DNA of 64,000 bases from Bosea sp. 29B (GCF_902506165.1 NZ_LR733817.1:3767937-3831936); one strand, 5' to 3'; positions 27,163 to 35,766 are shown, numbered from the stretch's first letter. Program-made: numbers and translations. Notes: a model not told the origin generated them from the sequence alone.

Positions 27163-28137
27163 ATGTCGCTGACCCGCCGTTCCACGCTCGGCCTCGTTGC
27201 CGGCGCCGTCTTCGCTCCGGCCATTGCGCGGGCGCAGAGCTATCCCTCGAAGCCGATCACCCTGGTCGTGCCTTATCCGGCGGGCGGGCCGACCGATGCG
27301 ATCGCGCGCTTCGTCGCGCAGGACCTCTCGACCTCGATCGGCCAGAACGTCCTCGTCGACAACCGCGCCGGCGCCTCGGGGGCGGTCGGCACCCGCGCCG
27401 TCGCGCATGGCGCCGCCGACGGCCACACCTTCATCTTCGGCAACAACCAGACGCACGGGAACAACATGTTCCTGCTGAAGGAGCCGGGCTATGACGCGGT
27501 CAAGGATTTCGCGCCGGTCGCCGGTGTCGGCGCCTTCGAGCACGCCTTCGTGGTGCGCAACGACCTGCCGGCCAAAAACATCAAGGAGCTGATCGCGCTG
27601 GCCAAGGCCGATCCCGGCAAGCTCAACTATGGCTCGACCGGCGTAGGCTCCGGCTCGCATCTCGCCATGGAGCTGTTCATGCAGCGCACCGGCATCAAGA
27701 TGACGCATGTGCCGTTCCGCGGCGCGGCGCCTCTGGTGCAGGAGATCATCGGCGGGCGCATCGACATCGCCAATTCGACGCTGCCTTCGGTGCTCGAGCA
27801 GATCAATGCCGGCACGCTCAGGGCGATCGCGCTGGCGAGCCCAGAGCGCAACCCGCGCGCCAAGGATATCCCGACCCTGCGCGAGCAGGGCGTGACCGAT
27901 GCCGACGCCGACAGCTGGGCCGCCTTCTTCGCCCCGGCCGCGACGCCGGCGCCGGTGCTGGACACGCTGTCCAAGGCAGTGCTGGCCTCGATCGCCAAGC
28001 CGGCGATCAGCGAGCAGATCCTCAAGCTCGGCTTCACCCTCAAGGTCCGTGATCCCGCCGCCTTCCGGCCCTATCATCAGCAGGAGATCGCGACCTGGGA
28101 GAAGATCATCAAGGAAGCCGGGGTGAAGCCGGAGTGA
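27163..28137 (+). CDS. Tripartite tricarboxylate transporter (Bug/TctC) substrate-binding protein
   Basis: This 324-aa periplasmic receptor has a twin-arginine-like signal (SLTRRSTLGLVAG, cleavage near ARAQS). It carries the Bug motifs YPSKPITLVVPYPAGGPTDAIARFVAQDLS and VDNRAGASGAVGTRAVA, followed by LNYGSTGVGSGSHLAMELFMQRTGIKMTHVPFRGAAPLVQEIIGGRID. GGGAGG precedes the ATG. No TctA or TctB membrane partner lies nearby, as is usual for Bug proteins. The following oxidoreductase may act on its ligand, probably a carboxylate. Confidence 0.92.
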   Translation: MSLTRRSTLGLVAGAVFAPAIARAQSYPSKPITLVVPYPAGGPTDAIARFVAQDLSTSIGQNVLVDNRAGASGAVGTRAVAHGAADGHTFIFGNNQTHGNNMFLLKEPGYDAVKDFAPVAGVGAFEHAFVVRNDLPAKNIKELIALAKADPGKLNYGSTGVGSGSHLAMELFMQRTGIKMTHVPFRGAAPLVQEIIGGRIDIANSTLPSVLEQINAGTLRAIALASPERNPRAKDIPTLREQGVTDADADSWAAFFAPAATPAPVLDTLSKAVLASIAKPAISEQILKLGFTLKVRDPAAFRPYHQQEIATWEKIIKEAGVKPE

Positions 28138-28152
28138 GCCCGGGCGACCGTC

Positions 28153-28241
28153 ATTCTCGGACGTAGCGAAGCGAAGATCCGAGAATCTCGGAAACGCCAG
28201 GGCGCCTTCTCGTCCTGAGATGGTCGGCTCAAGGCCGACCA
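28153..28241. repeat. Two palindromes between the Bug receptor and oxidoreductase genes
   Basis: ATTCTCGGA (28153-28161) pairs with TCCGAGAAT (28178-28186), and TGGTCGGC (28221-28228) pairs with GCCGACCA (28234-28241) over TCAAG. The same two modules appear in opposite order at 42214-42313. Confidence 0.75.
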
Positions 28242-28268
28242 CGACCTCGATAAGCCGGAGCCTTTCCC

Positions 28269-29573
28269 ATGAACCTGATGCCCAAGCTCGCCGCTCGCGC
28301 CGAGGCCGGCCGCCCCGTCCGCTGCGCCTTGATCGGCGCCGGCAAGTTCGGCTCGATGTTCCTGGCGCAGGTGCCGCATATCGCGGGACTGGAGGTCGCC
28401 GCGATCGCCGATCTCGATCCCGAGCGGGCGAAGAATGCCTGCCGCACCGTCGGCTGGGACGAAGCCCGCATCGCCGCCACGCGCTTCGTCGATAGCGGCG
28501 TCGCTGCAGCGGAAATGGACGGCGTCGAGGTGGTGATCGAGGCGACCGGCCATCCGGCTGCCGGTGCTCGCCATGCACTCGCCGCGATCGCGGCGGGCCG
28601 GCATGTCGTCATGGTCAATGTCGAGGCCGATGTGCTGGTCGGCCCGGTGCTGGCAGCGAAGGCGAAAGCGGCAGGCGTGGTCTATTCGATGGCCTATGGC
28701 GACCAGCCGGCGCTCGTCGCCGAGATGGTCGACTGGGCTCGTGCGACCGGCTTCACCGTCGCGGCCGCCGGCAAGGGCACCAAATACCTGCCGGCCTATC
28801 ACCGGGTCACGCCCGATGAAGTCTGGAGCCATTACGGTTCGACGCCGGAGGCGGCGAGGGCGGCGGGCATGAACCCGCAAATGTTCAACTCCTTCCTCGA
28901 CGGTACCAAATCGGCGATCGAGATGGCGGCGATCGCCAATGCCAGCGGTCTCGACGTGCCGGCCGACGGCCTCGCCTTCCCGCCCTGCGGCGTCGACGAC
29001 CTCGCCCATGTGCTGCGGCCGAAGGCGGTCGGTGGCCAGCTCGAGCATGACGGCATGGTCGAGGTCGTCTCCTCGCTGGAGCGCGATGGGCGGCCGGTCT
29101 TCCGCGACCTGCGCTGGGGCGTCTATGTCGTGCTGAAGGCGCCGAACCCCTATGCCGCCGCCTGCTTCAAGCAGTATGGGCTGCCGACCGATTCAACCGG
29201 CCTTTATGCGGCGATGTACAAGCCCTTCCACCTGATCGGGCTAGAACTCTCGCTCTCGGTGCTGAACGCGGCCCTGCGCGGTGAGCCGACCGGCGCGACC
29301 AGGAGCTGGCGCGGCGATGCGGTCGCGACCGCCAAGCGCGATCTCAAGGCCGGCGAGATGCTGGATGGGGAGGGCGGCTATACCGTCTACGGCAAGCTGA
29401 TGCCGGCAGCCGCCAGCCGCGCGGCGAAGGCGCTGCCGATCGGGTTGGCGCATGGCGTGACATTGAAGCGCGACGTCGCTGCTGGCGCCGTGGTCACCAG
29501 CGCGGACGTTGCGCTGGATGAAACCTCGCAGATCGTCTCACTTCGGCGTGAGCTCGAAGCAACCGGCGCTTGA
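28269..29573 (+). CDS. NAD(P)-dependent oxidoreductase with C-terminal SAF domain
   Basis: This 434-aa protein has an N-terminal Rossmann fold (CALIGAGKFGSMFLAQ, then AAIADLDPERA) like homoserine dehydrogenase and Gfo/Idh enzymes. A central domain contains GKGTKYLPAYHRVTPDEVW, and the end is SAF-like (KRDLKAGEMLDGEGGYTVYGKL and GVTLKRDVAAGAVVTSADV). This fused family is known from sugar and sugar-acid pathways of proteobacteria; the exact reaction cannot be named. It follows the Bug receptor gene by 131 bp on the same strand. Confidence 0.8.
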   Translation: MNLMPKLAARAEAGRPVRCALIGAGKFGSMFLAQVPHIAGLEVAAIADLDPERAKNACRTVGWDEARIAATRFVDSGVAAAEMDGVEVVIEATGHPAAGARHALAAIAAGRHVVMVNVEADVLVGPVLAAKAKAAGVVYSMAYGDQPALVAEMVDWARATGFTVAAAGKGTKYLPAYHRVTPDEVWSHYGSTPEAARAAGMNPQMFNSFLDGTKSAIEMAAIANASGLDVPADGLAFPPCGVDDLAHVLRPKAVGGQLEHDGMVEVVSSLERDGRPVFRDLRWGVYVVLKAPNPYAAACFKQYGLPTDSTGLYAAMYKPFHLIGLELSLSVLNAALRGEPTGATRSWRGDAVATAKRDLKAGEMLDGEGGYTVYGKLMPAAASRAAKALPIGLAHGVTLKRDVAAGAVVTSADVALDETSQIVSLRRELEATGA

Positions 29574-29676
29574 ATCGTGCATTCTTCCTGAAGCGCTCGC
29601 CCTGTCTCGTTCGGGGCGGGCCGTGCTGTCGTCGCGAAGCGGCAGCAGATTGGATATCGACTTCGGGAGTTTCTGC

Positions 29677-30792
29677 ATGCGGTTCGCCTTCATCGCCCTC
29701 GCTTTGGCTCTCGCGGTAACGCCCGCCACGGCCCAGCAGCGCTATCCGTCGAGCGCCGGCGAACTCGCGGTCGAAACGGTGGCGAGCGGGCTGGAGAACC
29801 CTTGGGGTCTCGCCTTCCTGCCGGATGGGCGCATGCTGGTGACCGAGCGGCCTGGCCGCCTGCGGTTGGTCGGCGCCGACGGCAAGCTTTCGTCCCCGAT
29901 CTCGGGCGTGCCCAACGTCGTGGCGCGCGGGCAGGGCGGCCTGCTCGATGTCGTGCTCGATCCGAACTTCGCCCAGAACCGCCATCTCTATCTCTCCTTC
30001 GCCGAGCCGCGCGCCAACGGCAACGGTACCAGCGTCGCCCGCGCCCGGCTGAGCGCCAACGGCACTGCGCTGGAAGGCCTCAGCGTGATCTTCCGACAGA
30101 TGCCGACGATCGCCAGCAACATGCACTTCGGCTCGCGACTGGTCTTCGATCGGACGGGCGCCCTCTTCGTCACGGTCGGCGACCGCTACAGCCAGCGCGA
30201 CCAGGCGCAGAACCCGGAGAACCATCTCGGCAAGATTCTGCGCATCAAGCCCGAAGGCGGCGCGCCTGCCGATAATCCGAAGAAGCCGGGCTGGCAGCCG
30301 GAGATCTGGTCGATCGGCCACCGGAACGTGCAGGGCGCCGCGCTCCACCCGCAGACAGGACAGCTCTGGACGGCCGAGCACGGCGCGCGCGGCGGCGACG
30401 AGATCAACACGCCCAAGGCCGGCCTCAACTATGGCTGGCCGGTCATCACCTACGGCATCGACTATTCCGGCGTGAAGATCGGCGAGGGCACCTCAAAGCC
30501 CGGCATGGAGCAGCCGCTGTTCTACTGGGATCCCTCGATCGCGCCGTCCGGCGCCGCCTTCTACACCGGCGATAAGTGGCCGGCCTGGAAGAACTCGCTC
30601 TTCGTCGGCGCGCTTGCCGGCCAGTTGCTGGCGCGTCTTTCGACCGACGGCGAGAAGGTCACCGGCGAGGAGCGCCTGCTGACCAATCTCGGCGAGCGCA
30701 TCCGCGACGTCCGGCAAGGGCCGGACGGCTTCCTCTATCTGCTCAGCGACGATTCGAACGGAAAGGTGCTGCGCGTTCGGCCGGCGCGCTGA
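29677..30792 (+). CDS. PQQ-dependent soluble aldose sugar dehydrogenase-like protein
   Basis: This 371-aa exported beta-propeller has a signal peptide (MRFAFIALALALAVTPATAQ). Family landmarks are LENPWGLAFLPDGRMLVTERPGRLR, GLLDVVLDPNF, MHFGSRLVFDRTGALFVTVGDR, GHRNVQGAALHPQTGQLWTAEHGARGGDEIN and GLNYGWPVITYGIDY. Such YliI/Asd-type enzymes oxidise sugars in the periplasm with PQQ and calcium. GGGAG is 7 bases before the ATG at 29677. It follows the SAF-domain oxidoreductase by about 100 bp. Confidence 0.92.
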   Translation: MRFAFIALALALAVTPATAQQRYPSSAGELAVETVASGLENPWGLAFLPDGRMLVTERPGRLRLVGADGKLSSPISGVPNVVARGQGGLLDVVLDPNFAQNRHLYLSFAEPRANGNGTSVARARLSANGTALEGLSVIFRQMPTIASNMHFGSRLVFDRTGALFVTVGDRYSQRDQAQNPENHLGKILRIKPEGGAPADNPKKPGWQPEIWSIGHRNVQGAALHPQTGQLWTAEHGARGGDEINTPKAGLNYGWPVITYGIDYSGVKIGEGTSKPGMEQPLFYWDPSIAPSGAAFYTGDKWPAWKNSLFVGALAGQLLARLSTDGEKVTGEERLLTNLGERIRDVRQGPDGFLYLLSDDSNGKVLRVRPAR

Positions 30793-30795
30793 GAC

Positions 30796-31107
30796 TTACG
30801 GCCCGCAATCCCATTCGCGCTCGACGACGAAGACCTTGCGGGTCGCGAGCTGCCCGCGCGTGTCATAGAGGTCGCCGACATAATATTCGGTCCCGGCTGC
30901 GTCGCGTACGCTGCGGTCGACCTGCAGCGACCAGCCATAACCGACCTGGTTTCCGCCCTTCCAGTCGCGATGGAGATTACCCGGCGAGGCCGAGGCGAGG
31001 ATGCGGGCGCGCTCGTCGCTCGGCGAGCAGGTCGGTCCGGCAAGGGCTGCGCCGGACAGGGTGGCAAGGCAAAGGGCGAGCGTCATCGGCTTGAGCAAGG
31101 CAGGCAT
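30796..31107 (-). CDS. Hypothetical small exported protein (103 aa)
   Basis: It has a signal peptide (MPALLKPMTLALCLATLSGAALAG) and a mature part with two cysteines (PTCSPSD and the final WDCGP) that could be joined. The text NQVGYGWSLQVDRSVRDAAGTEYYVGDLYDTRGQLATRKVFVVEREW suggests a small beta-rich domain. It is convergent with the sugar dehydrogenase, 3 bp apart. Function unknown. Confidence 0.75.
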   Translation of the reverse strand: MPALLKPMTLALCLATLSGAALAGPTCSPSDERARILASASPGNLHRDWKGGNQVGYGWSLQVDRSVRDAAGTEYYVGDLYDTRGQLATRKVFVVEREWDCGP

Positions 31108-31130
31108 CCTCAGGGAAAAACCGAGCAGAA

Positions 31131-31910
31131 TCAGGTGATCTCGGCGAGCCGCGTATCGAGCGACAGAACGAGGCACCAATGTGGCTCGAAGTCGGCTCCG
31201 AGCGGCCAGATCTGCTTCGCGAAGATCGTCAGCATGGCCGCCTGATAGCGCTCGAACCAGTCGCGCTGGCAAAGCACGAACTTGGTCGCGCCGACAATCG
31301 TCTCGCGGTCGATGATGCACAAAGGAACGATGTCGGGATTGGCCGAAAGATAGTCCTGCACCGCGACCATCAGCGTCGGGTAGCCAGGATGCAGCATGTC
31401 GTCGAGCACGATCAGGCCACCCTCGGCGAGGCAGGCGGTCGCGAGCGCAAGGTCCTTGCCGAGCGCCGCGCGCGAATGCTCGCCATCGATATGGATGAAG
31501 CGCAGCTTGCTCCCGCGAGCATGGCCGATCAGTTCGGCCGGGGACATCGCGCCGGCATCGGCCTTGATGGTGACGCGGCGCTCGGCGGCGATGCCGTGCT
31601 TCAGGCAGTTCGCCTCGAAACGGTCCCTCACCTCGGGATTCGGCCATTCGAAAATGTCGATGCCCAGGGCGATCTCGCCGGGTTCGAGCGCATGGGCGAG
31701 GGCGATGAAGAAGCGGCCCTCGAAGGCGCCGATCTCGGCGATCGGCCCGCTGACGCCTTCTTCCGTCTGAAGCCGGAGCAGACGCGCGCAGATCGCCGCG
31801 GCGAAGCGCGAGGACATGCCGACGACGCGCTCATAGCCCTCGGCCAGATAGGCTTCGACCGCAGGGTGGCCGGACTGCGGGATCGGCGCCATCGCGTCAG
31901 GCCTTGGCAT
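31131..31910 (-). CDS. Class I SAM-dependent methyltransferase (Methyltransf_24-like)
   Basis: This 259-aa protein has IAEIGAFEGRFFIALAHAL as SAM motif I, LGIDIFEWPN as motif II, RFIHIDGEHSRAALGKDLALA with a likely metal or substrate Asp-Gly-Glu-His, and GGLIVLDDMLHPGYPT. This resembles TylF/macrocin and cephalosporin hydroxylase-type methyltransferases. The substrate is unknown. It overlaps the DUF486 gene upstream by 14 bp and so is coupled to it. Confidence 0.85.
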   Translation of the reverse strand: MPRPDAMAPIPQSGHPAVEAYLAEGYERVVGMSSRFAAAICARLLRLQTEEGVSGPIAEIGAFEGRFFIALAHALEPGEIALGIDIFEWPNPEVRDRFEANCLKHGIAAERRVTIKADAGAMSPAELIGHARGSKLRFIHIDGEHSRAALGKDLALATACLAEGGLIVLDDMLHPGYPTLMVAVQDYLSANPDIVPLCIIDRETIVGATKFVLCQRDWFERYQAAMLTIFAKQIWPLGADFEPHWCLVLSLDTRLAEIT

Positions 31911-32253
31911 GGAAGATGAAGAAGGCGCCGGCTGCGATCAGCGCAAAGCCGATGGCATGGTTCCAGGTCAATTGCTCTTTCAGCCAGAACACCGAGAAAC
32001 CGGCGAAGACGCAAAGCGTGATCACCTCCTGCATCGTCTTCAGCTCGGCCGCCGAATAGACGCCGGAGCCGATGCGGTTGGCCGGGACGGCGAGCATGTA
32101 TTCCGGCAGGGCGATCATCCAGCTTGCCAGGATCGCCAGCCAGATCGCCGTGCTCTTGTAGGAGAGGTGGCCGTACCAGGCGAAGGTCATGAAGACGTTC
32201 GAGCCGATCAGCATGCCGATCGGCAAGAGATGAGCGGTGCTGAGAGCTGGCAT
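31897..32253 (-). CDS. DMT-type membrane protein, DUF486 family
   Basis: This 118-aa inner-membrane protein has four hydrophobic segments and the DUF486 landmarks MTFAWYGHLSYK, SWMIALPEYMLAVPANRIG and AELKTMQEVITLCVFAGFSVFWLKE. DUF486 proteins are small drug/metabolite transporter relatives; the substrate is unknown. It overlaps the methyltransferase gene by 14 bp and follows the SemiSWEET gene by about 40 bp on the same strand. Confidence 0.92.
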   Translation of the reverse strand: MPALSTAHLLPIGMLIGSNVFMTFAWYGHLSYKSTAIWLAILASWMIALPEYMLAVPANRIGSGVYSAAELKTMQEVITLCVFAGFSVFWLKEQLTWNHAIGFALIAAGAFFIFHAKA

Positions 32254-32293
32254 GGCAGGGTCCGGAATCGTGAAGGCGGGTGGGAGAAACGGC

Positions 32294-32554
32294 TTAGCCG
32301 TAGCGCAGTTTCATCGTCAGGATGATCAGCACCAGCGCGAGCGTCACCGTATTGGCGCCGATCAGCGGCCAGGAGGCGATCAGCACGCCATAGGCCAGCC
32401 AGAGCACGATGCCGGTGGCGAACAGCGCCTGCGTCCACAGCGAGATGCCGCTGGTGTCGCGCGTCTTGATCGTCTGCCAGGCCTGCGGCAGCCAGCAGAA
32501 GGTGGTCAGCAGGGCGGCGCAGAAGCCGAGCGCTTCGATGGCGGCGGTGGACAT
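32294..32554 (-). CDS. SemiSWEET-type sugar transporter (PQ-loop)
   Basis: This 86-aa protein has three transmembrane helices and the PQ-loop CWLPQAWQTIKTRDTSGISLW, the mark of bacterial SemiSWEETs, which work as dimers to move sugars down a gradient. ATG 32554 gives the family length; an ATG 15 codons earlier (32599) adds a polar lead and is less likely. It starts the minus-strand run SemiSWEET-DUF486-methyltransferase. Confidence 0.88.
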   Translation of the reverse strand: MSTAAIEALGFCAALLTTFCWLPQAWQTIKTRDTSGISLWTQALFATGIVLWLAYGVLIASWPLIGANTVTLALVLIILTMKLRYG

Positions 32555-32637
32555 GCAGGCCTGCGGCGATTCGCGCGGGAGTCGAGATCGATCAGACATA
32601 GCCGGTTTCGGCGCTCTGCGCTCGGCAGGCGTCGCAT

Positions 32638-32655
32638 GGTTAACCTCCGTTAACC
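32638..32655. promoter_or_regulatory. Dyad GGTTAAC-CTCC-GTTAACC, possible CtrA-type site
   Basis: Perfect 7-bp arms contain TTAA-N6-TTAA (32640-32653). The CtrA consensus of alphaproteobacteria is TTAA-N7-TTAA. The dyad lies 44 bp before the lytic transglycosylase and 83 bp before the SemiSWEET start, so it could serve either gene. Confidence 0.4.
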
Positions 32656-32698
32656 GCAGCGCCCTAGTTTTGCGTCAATCCTGCGATTCGGTGGACTT

Positions 32699-33880
32699 AT
32701 GCGCACATTGATCCTGGCCTTGCCTCTCGTCCTCGCCGCCGCGACCGCGGCCCGGGCCGATTTCGACTCGTGCGTCGCCGGCCTGCGCTCGGCGGCCGCG
32801 ACCAAGGGCGTCTCCGGCGCCACCTTCGATCGCGCCATGGCGGGCGTTACGCCCGACATGAAGGTGATCGAGGCGATGAACAACCAGCCGGAGTTCAAGA
32901 CGCCGATCTGGGACTATCTCGGCACGCTGGTCGACGATGAGAAGGTCGCCGAAGGGCGCTCGATGATGCGCCAGCACGCATCGACCCTCGCCGCCGCCGA
33001 GCAGCGCTTCGGTGTCGACCGCCACACGATCGCGGCGGTCTGGGGCGTCGAGAGCGATTTCGGCAAGGCGCGAGGCAAGATGCCGCTGGTCCAGGCGCTC
33101 TCGACCGGCGCCTGCCTGGCGCCGCGCCGCAACGCCTTCTTCAAGGGCGAATTGATCGCCACCCTGCAGATCATCCAGCGGGGCGATGTCCGCCCCGAGC
33201 GGCTGTTCGGCTCCTGGGCCGGCGCCTTCGGCCACACCCAGTTCATCCCCTCGACCTATCTACGGCTCGCCGTCGACGGCGATGGCGACGGCCGGCGCGA
33301 CCTCGTCGATTCGATCCCTGACGCGCTGCATTCGACCGCGAATTTCATGGCCAAGGCCGGCTGGGTCACCGGCGCCACCTGGGGCTATGAGGTCCGCGTT
33401 CCCGGCGGCTATTCCGGCCCGACCGGGCGCAATCCCAAGCAGCCGGTCTCGTCCTGGGCGGCGCGCGGCATCGTCAAGTTCGACGGCTCGGCACTTTCCG
33501 GCTCCGGCAATGCCGGCCTCTTGATGCCGGCCGGCCGCAACGGCCCGGCTTTCCTGGTCTTCAAGAACTACGACGCCGCCTACAGCTATAACGGCGCGGA
33601 TTCCTATGCCCTCGCGATCTCGCTGCTCTCCGACCGCCTGCGCGGCCGGCCTGGCGTGCAGGGCGACTGGCCGACCGACGATCTGCCGCTGTCGCGCGAG
33701 CAGCGTCGCGAATTGCAGCGCCTGCTGACCCAGCGCGGCTACAATGTCGGCGAGCCTGACGGTGCCGTCGGCGCGCTGACGCGGGCGGCGATCAAGGAGA
33801 TCGAGGCCAAGATCGGCATGCCGCAGACCGGTCGTCCGGGCGAGAAGGTCCTGCGCGCGCTGAAGGGCGGGCGGGTCTAG
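32699..33880 (+). CDS. Lytic murein transglycosylase (MltB/SLT family 3) with peptidoglycan-binding domain
   Basis: This 393-aa exported enzyme cleaves the glycan chain of peptidoglycan to 1,6-anhydro products. It has a signal peptide (cleavage near ARAD, residue 20), the catalytic Glu118 in WGVESDFG, then GSWAGAFGHTQFIPSTYLRLAVDGDGDGRRDL, all typical of the MltB-like group. A C-terminal peptidoglycan-binding domain runs from LSREQRRELQRLLTQRGYNVGEPDGAVG to the end. No lipobox is seen, so it is soluble in the periplasm. A CtrA-like dyad lies just upstream. Confidence 0.93.
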   Translation: MRTLILALPLVLAAATAARADFDSCVAGLRSAAATKGVSGATFDRAMAGVTPDMKVIEAMNNQPEFKTPIWDYLGTLVDDEKVAEGRSMMRQHASTLAAAEQRFGVDRHTIAAVWGVESDFGKARGKMPLVQALSTGACLAPRRNAFFKGELIATLQIIQRGDVRPERLFGSWAGAFGHTQFIPSTYLRLAVDGDGDGRRDLVDSIPDALHSTANFMAKAGWVTGATWGYEVRVPGGYSGPTGRNPKQPVSSWAARGIVKFDGSALSGSGNAGLLMPAGRNGPAFLVFKNYDAAYSYNGADSYALAISLLSDRLRGRPGVQGDWPTDDLPLSREQRRELQRLLTQRGYNVGEPDGAVGALTRAAIKEIEAKIGMPQTGRPGEKVLRALKGGRV

Positions 33881-33936
33881 CCGCGGTCCCAGAAAACGGG
33901 TGGCCTCTGCTGCTCTCTTGCATGAAAGGTTCGGTC

Positions 33937-34041
33937 ATCCCGGACAAGCCGCGTGAGCGGCGCCGATCCGGGATCCATGCCTGAACCTTCATCGGAAATG
34001 CTCCGGCATGGATCCCGGGTCTCCCTTCGGTCGCCCGGGAT
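33937..34041. repeat. Triple palindrome between lytic transglycosylase and RidA genes
   Basis: The stems are ATCCCGG (33937-33943) with CCGGGAT (33968-33974); GGATCCATGCC (33971-33981) with GGCATGGATCC (34005-34015); and ATCCCGGG (34012-34019) with CCCGGGAT (34034-34041). The sequence is close to the element at 47136-47229. Confidence 0.75.
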
Positions 34042-34066
34042 GACCAGTGTTTCATCCGGAGAAGCA

Positions 34067-34453
34067 ATGCGCCGTCTCATCTCCACCGGCTCGCCCTTCG
34101 AGCGTTCCTTCGGATACTCGCGCGCCGTCGTCGACGGCGATCTCGTCTTCGTCTCCGGCACGACCGGCTACGACTACGCCACGATGACGCTGCCGGACGA
34201 CGCAGCCGAGCAGGCGCGCAACATCTTCCGCACGCTGGAGGCGGTGCTGACCGAAGCCGGCTCCTCGCTCGCGCAAGTGGTGCGGGCGCAGTATTTCGTT
34301 ATCGACCGGAGTTATTGCGAGCCGGTGCTCACCGTTTGCGGCGAAGTCTTCCGTGAGATCCGGCCGGCAGGGGGCATGTACATCGTCGCCGGCCTGCTCA
34401 AGCCCGAGATGAAAGTCGAGATCGAGGTCACGGCGCGGCTGACATCGTCCTGA
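34067..34453 (+). CDS. RidA/YjgF/Rid family protein
   Basis: This 128-aa protein has the Rid fold: FERSFGYSRAVVDGDLVFVSGTTGYD, AEQARNIFRTLEAVLTEAGSSLAQVVRAQYFV, then FREIRPAGGMYIVAGLLKPEMKVEIEVTARL. Archetypal RidA hydrolyses reactive enamine/imine intermediates and has an Arg near RPARSC; here the region reads RPAGGM, so the Arg that follows Pro-Ala is absent and this is another Rid subgroup. GGAG precedes the ATG. It is followed 99 bp later by leuB. Confidence 0.87.
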   Translation: MRRLISTGSPFERSFGYSRAVVDGDLVFVSGTTGYDYATMTLPDDAAEQARNIFRTLEAVLTEAGSSLAQVVRAQYFVIDRSYCEPVLTVCGEVFREIRPAGGMYIVAGLLKPEMKVEIEVTARLTSS

Positions 34454-34552
34454 GTGTCCGTCGCAGCGGGGCAGGGCTGCAATCCCGGCCTTGCGCCCAT
34501 CGCAGCGCGCCCCTAAGCAGCCAGCGCATTTCTGTTGCGCGAGGCTCAACCC

Positions 34553-35662
34553 ATGGCGAACCACAAGCTCCTGCTGCTCCCCGGCGACGGCATCGGCCCC
34601 GAGGTGATGGGCCAGGTCGAGAAGATCGTCTCCTGGTTCGAGAAGCAGGGCCTCGGCTCGTTCTCGCTTGAGCGCGGCCTCGTCGGCGGCGCCGCCTATG
34701 ACGCCCACAAGGCGGCGATCTCGGAAGGCGACATGAAGCTCGCCCAGGAGGCCGACGCCGTGCTGTTCGGCGCGGTCGGCGGTCCGAAATGGGCTGATGT
34801 GCCCTATCAGCATCGCCCCGAGGCCGGCCTGCTGCGTCTGCGCAAGGATCTCGGACTGTTCGCCAATCTGCGCCCCGCGATCTGCTATCCGGCGCTGGCC
34901 TCGGCCTCGTCGCTGAAGCCCGAGGTCGTCGAGGGCCTCGACATCCTGATCGTGCGCGAGCTCACCGGCGGCGTCTATTTCGGCGAGCCGAAGGAGATCG
35001 TCACGCTGGAGGATGGCAGCAAGCGCGGCGTCGACACCCAGCTCTACACCACCGGCGAGATCGAGCGCATCTGCGCCGTCGCCTTCGAGCTGGCGCGCAC
35101 CCGCCGCAACAAGGTCTCTTCGGCCGAGAAGCACAACGTCATGAAGACCGGCGTGCTCTGGAAGCAGACGGTCACCGCCCAGCACGCTCGCGACTACAAG
35201 GACGTCGAGCTCGAGCATGTGCTCGCCGACAACTGCGCCATGCAGCTGGTGCGCTGGCCGAAGCAATACGACGTCATCGTCTGCGACAACCTGTTCGGCG
35301 ACATCCTCTCCGACGTTGCGGCGATGCTGACCGGCTCGCTCGGCATGCTGCCCTCCGCTTCGCTCGGCGCCGAGGATCCGGCCACCGGCAAGCGCAAGGC
35401 GCTCTACGAGCCTGTGCACGGCTCGGCCCCCGACATCGCCGGCAAGGGCCTCGCCAACCCGATTGCGATGATCGGCTCCTTCGCCATGGCGCTGCGCTAT
35501 TCTTTCGGCGCCGGCGAGGCGGCCGACCGGCTGGAGGGCGCCATCGCCGACGTGCTCGGCGCCGGCACCCGCACCAAGGACATCGCCGCACCCGGCGCCA
35601 ACGCCGTCTCGACCACCGAGATGGGCGACGCCATCGTCAAGGCGCTCGAAGCGCGAGGTTGA
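34553..35662 (+). CDS. leuB: 3-isopropylmalate dehydrogenase
   Basis: This 369-aa enzyme oxidatively decarboxylates 3-isopropylmalate with NAD in leucine synthesis. It has [13 protein letters not shown], the [10 protein letters not shown] loop, RVR-like [21 protein letters not shown], and the metal-binding [10 protein letters not shown] with [12 protein letters not shown] and [18 protein letters not shown] lies 8 bases before ATG 34553. leuA, leuC and leuD are not nearby. A strong hairpin follows 55 bp after the stop. Confidence 0.96.
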   Translation: MANHKLLLLPGDGIGPEVMGQVEKIVSWFEKQGLGSFSLERGLVGGAAYDAHKAAISEGDMKLAQEADAVLFGAVGGPKWADVPYQHRPEAGLLRLRKDLGLFANLRPAICYPALASASSLKPEVVEGLDILIVRELTGGVYFGEPKEIVTLEDGSKRGVDTQLYTTGEIERICAVAFELARTRRNKVSSAEKHNVMKTGVLWKQTVTAQHARDYKDVELEHVLADNCAMQLVRWPKQYDVIVCDNLFGDILSDVAAMLTGSLGMLPSASLGAEDPATGKRKALYEPVHGSAPDIAGKGLANPIAMIGSFAMALRYSFGAGEAADRLEGAIADVLGAGTRTKDIAAPGANAVSTTEMGDAIVKALEARG

Positions 35663-35717
35663 GGCCGACCGCCGCCGGCATAGGAAGCGGGTGGCGGCTG
35701 ACGGGTGATGAAGGCTT

Positions 35718-35760
35718 CCTCGGAGTCAGCGCGGCCGCTTCGGCCGCGCTGACTCCGAGG
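35718..35760 (+). promoter_or_regulatory. Perfect 20-bp hairpin covering the downstream ribosome binding site
   Basis: Bases 35718-35737 are the exact reverse complement of 35741-35760, with CTT as the loop. The last four bases of the right arm, GAGG (35757-35760), are the only good Shine-Dalgarno for the ATG at 35767. The hairpin could both end leuB transcription (no T-run follows, only TTCCC) and shut translation of the next gene. Confidence 0.65.
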
Positions 35761-35766
35761 TTCCCG

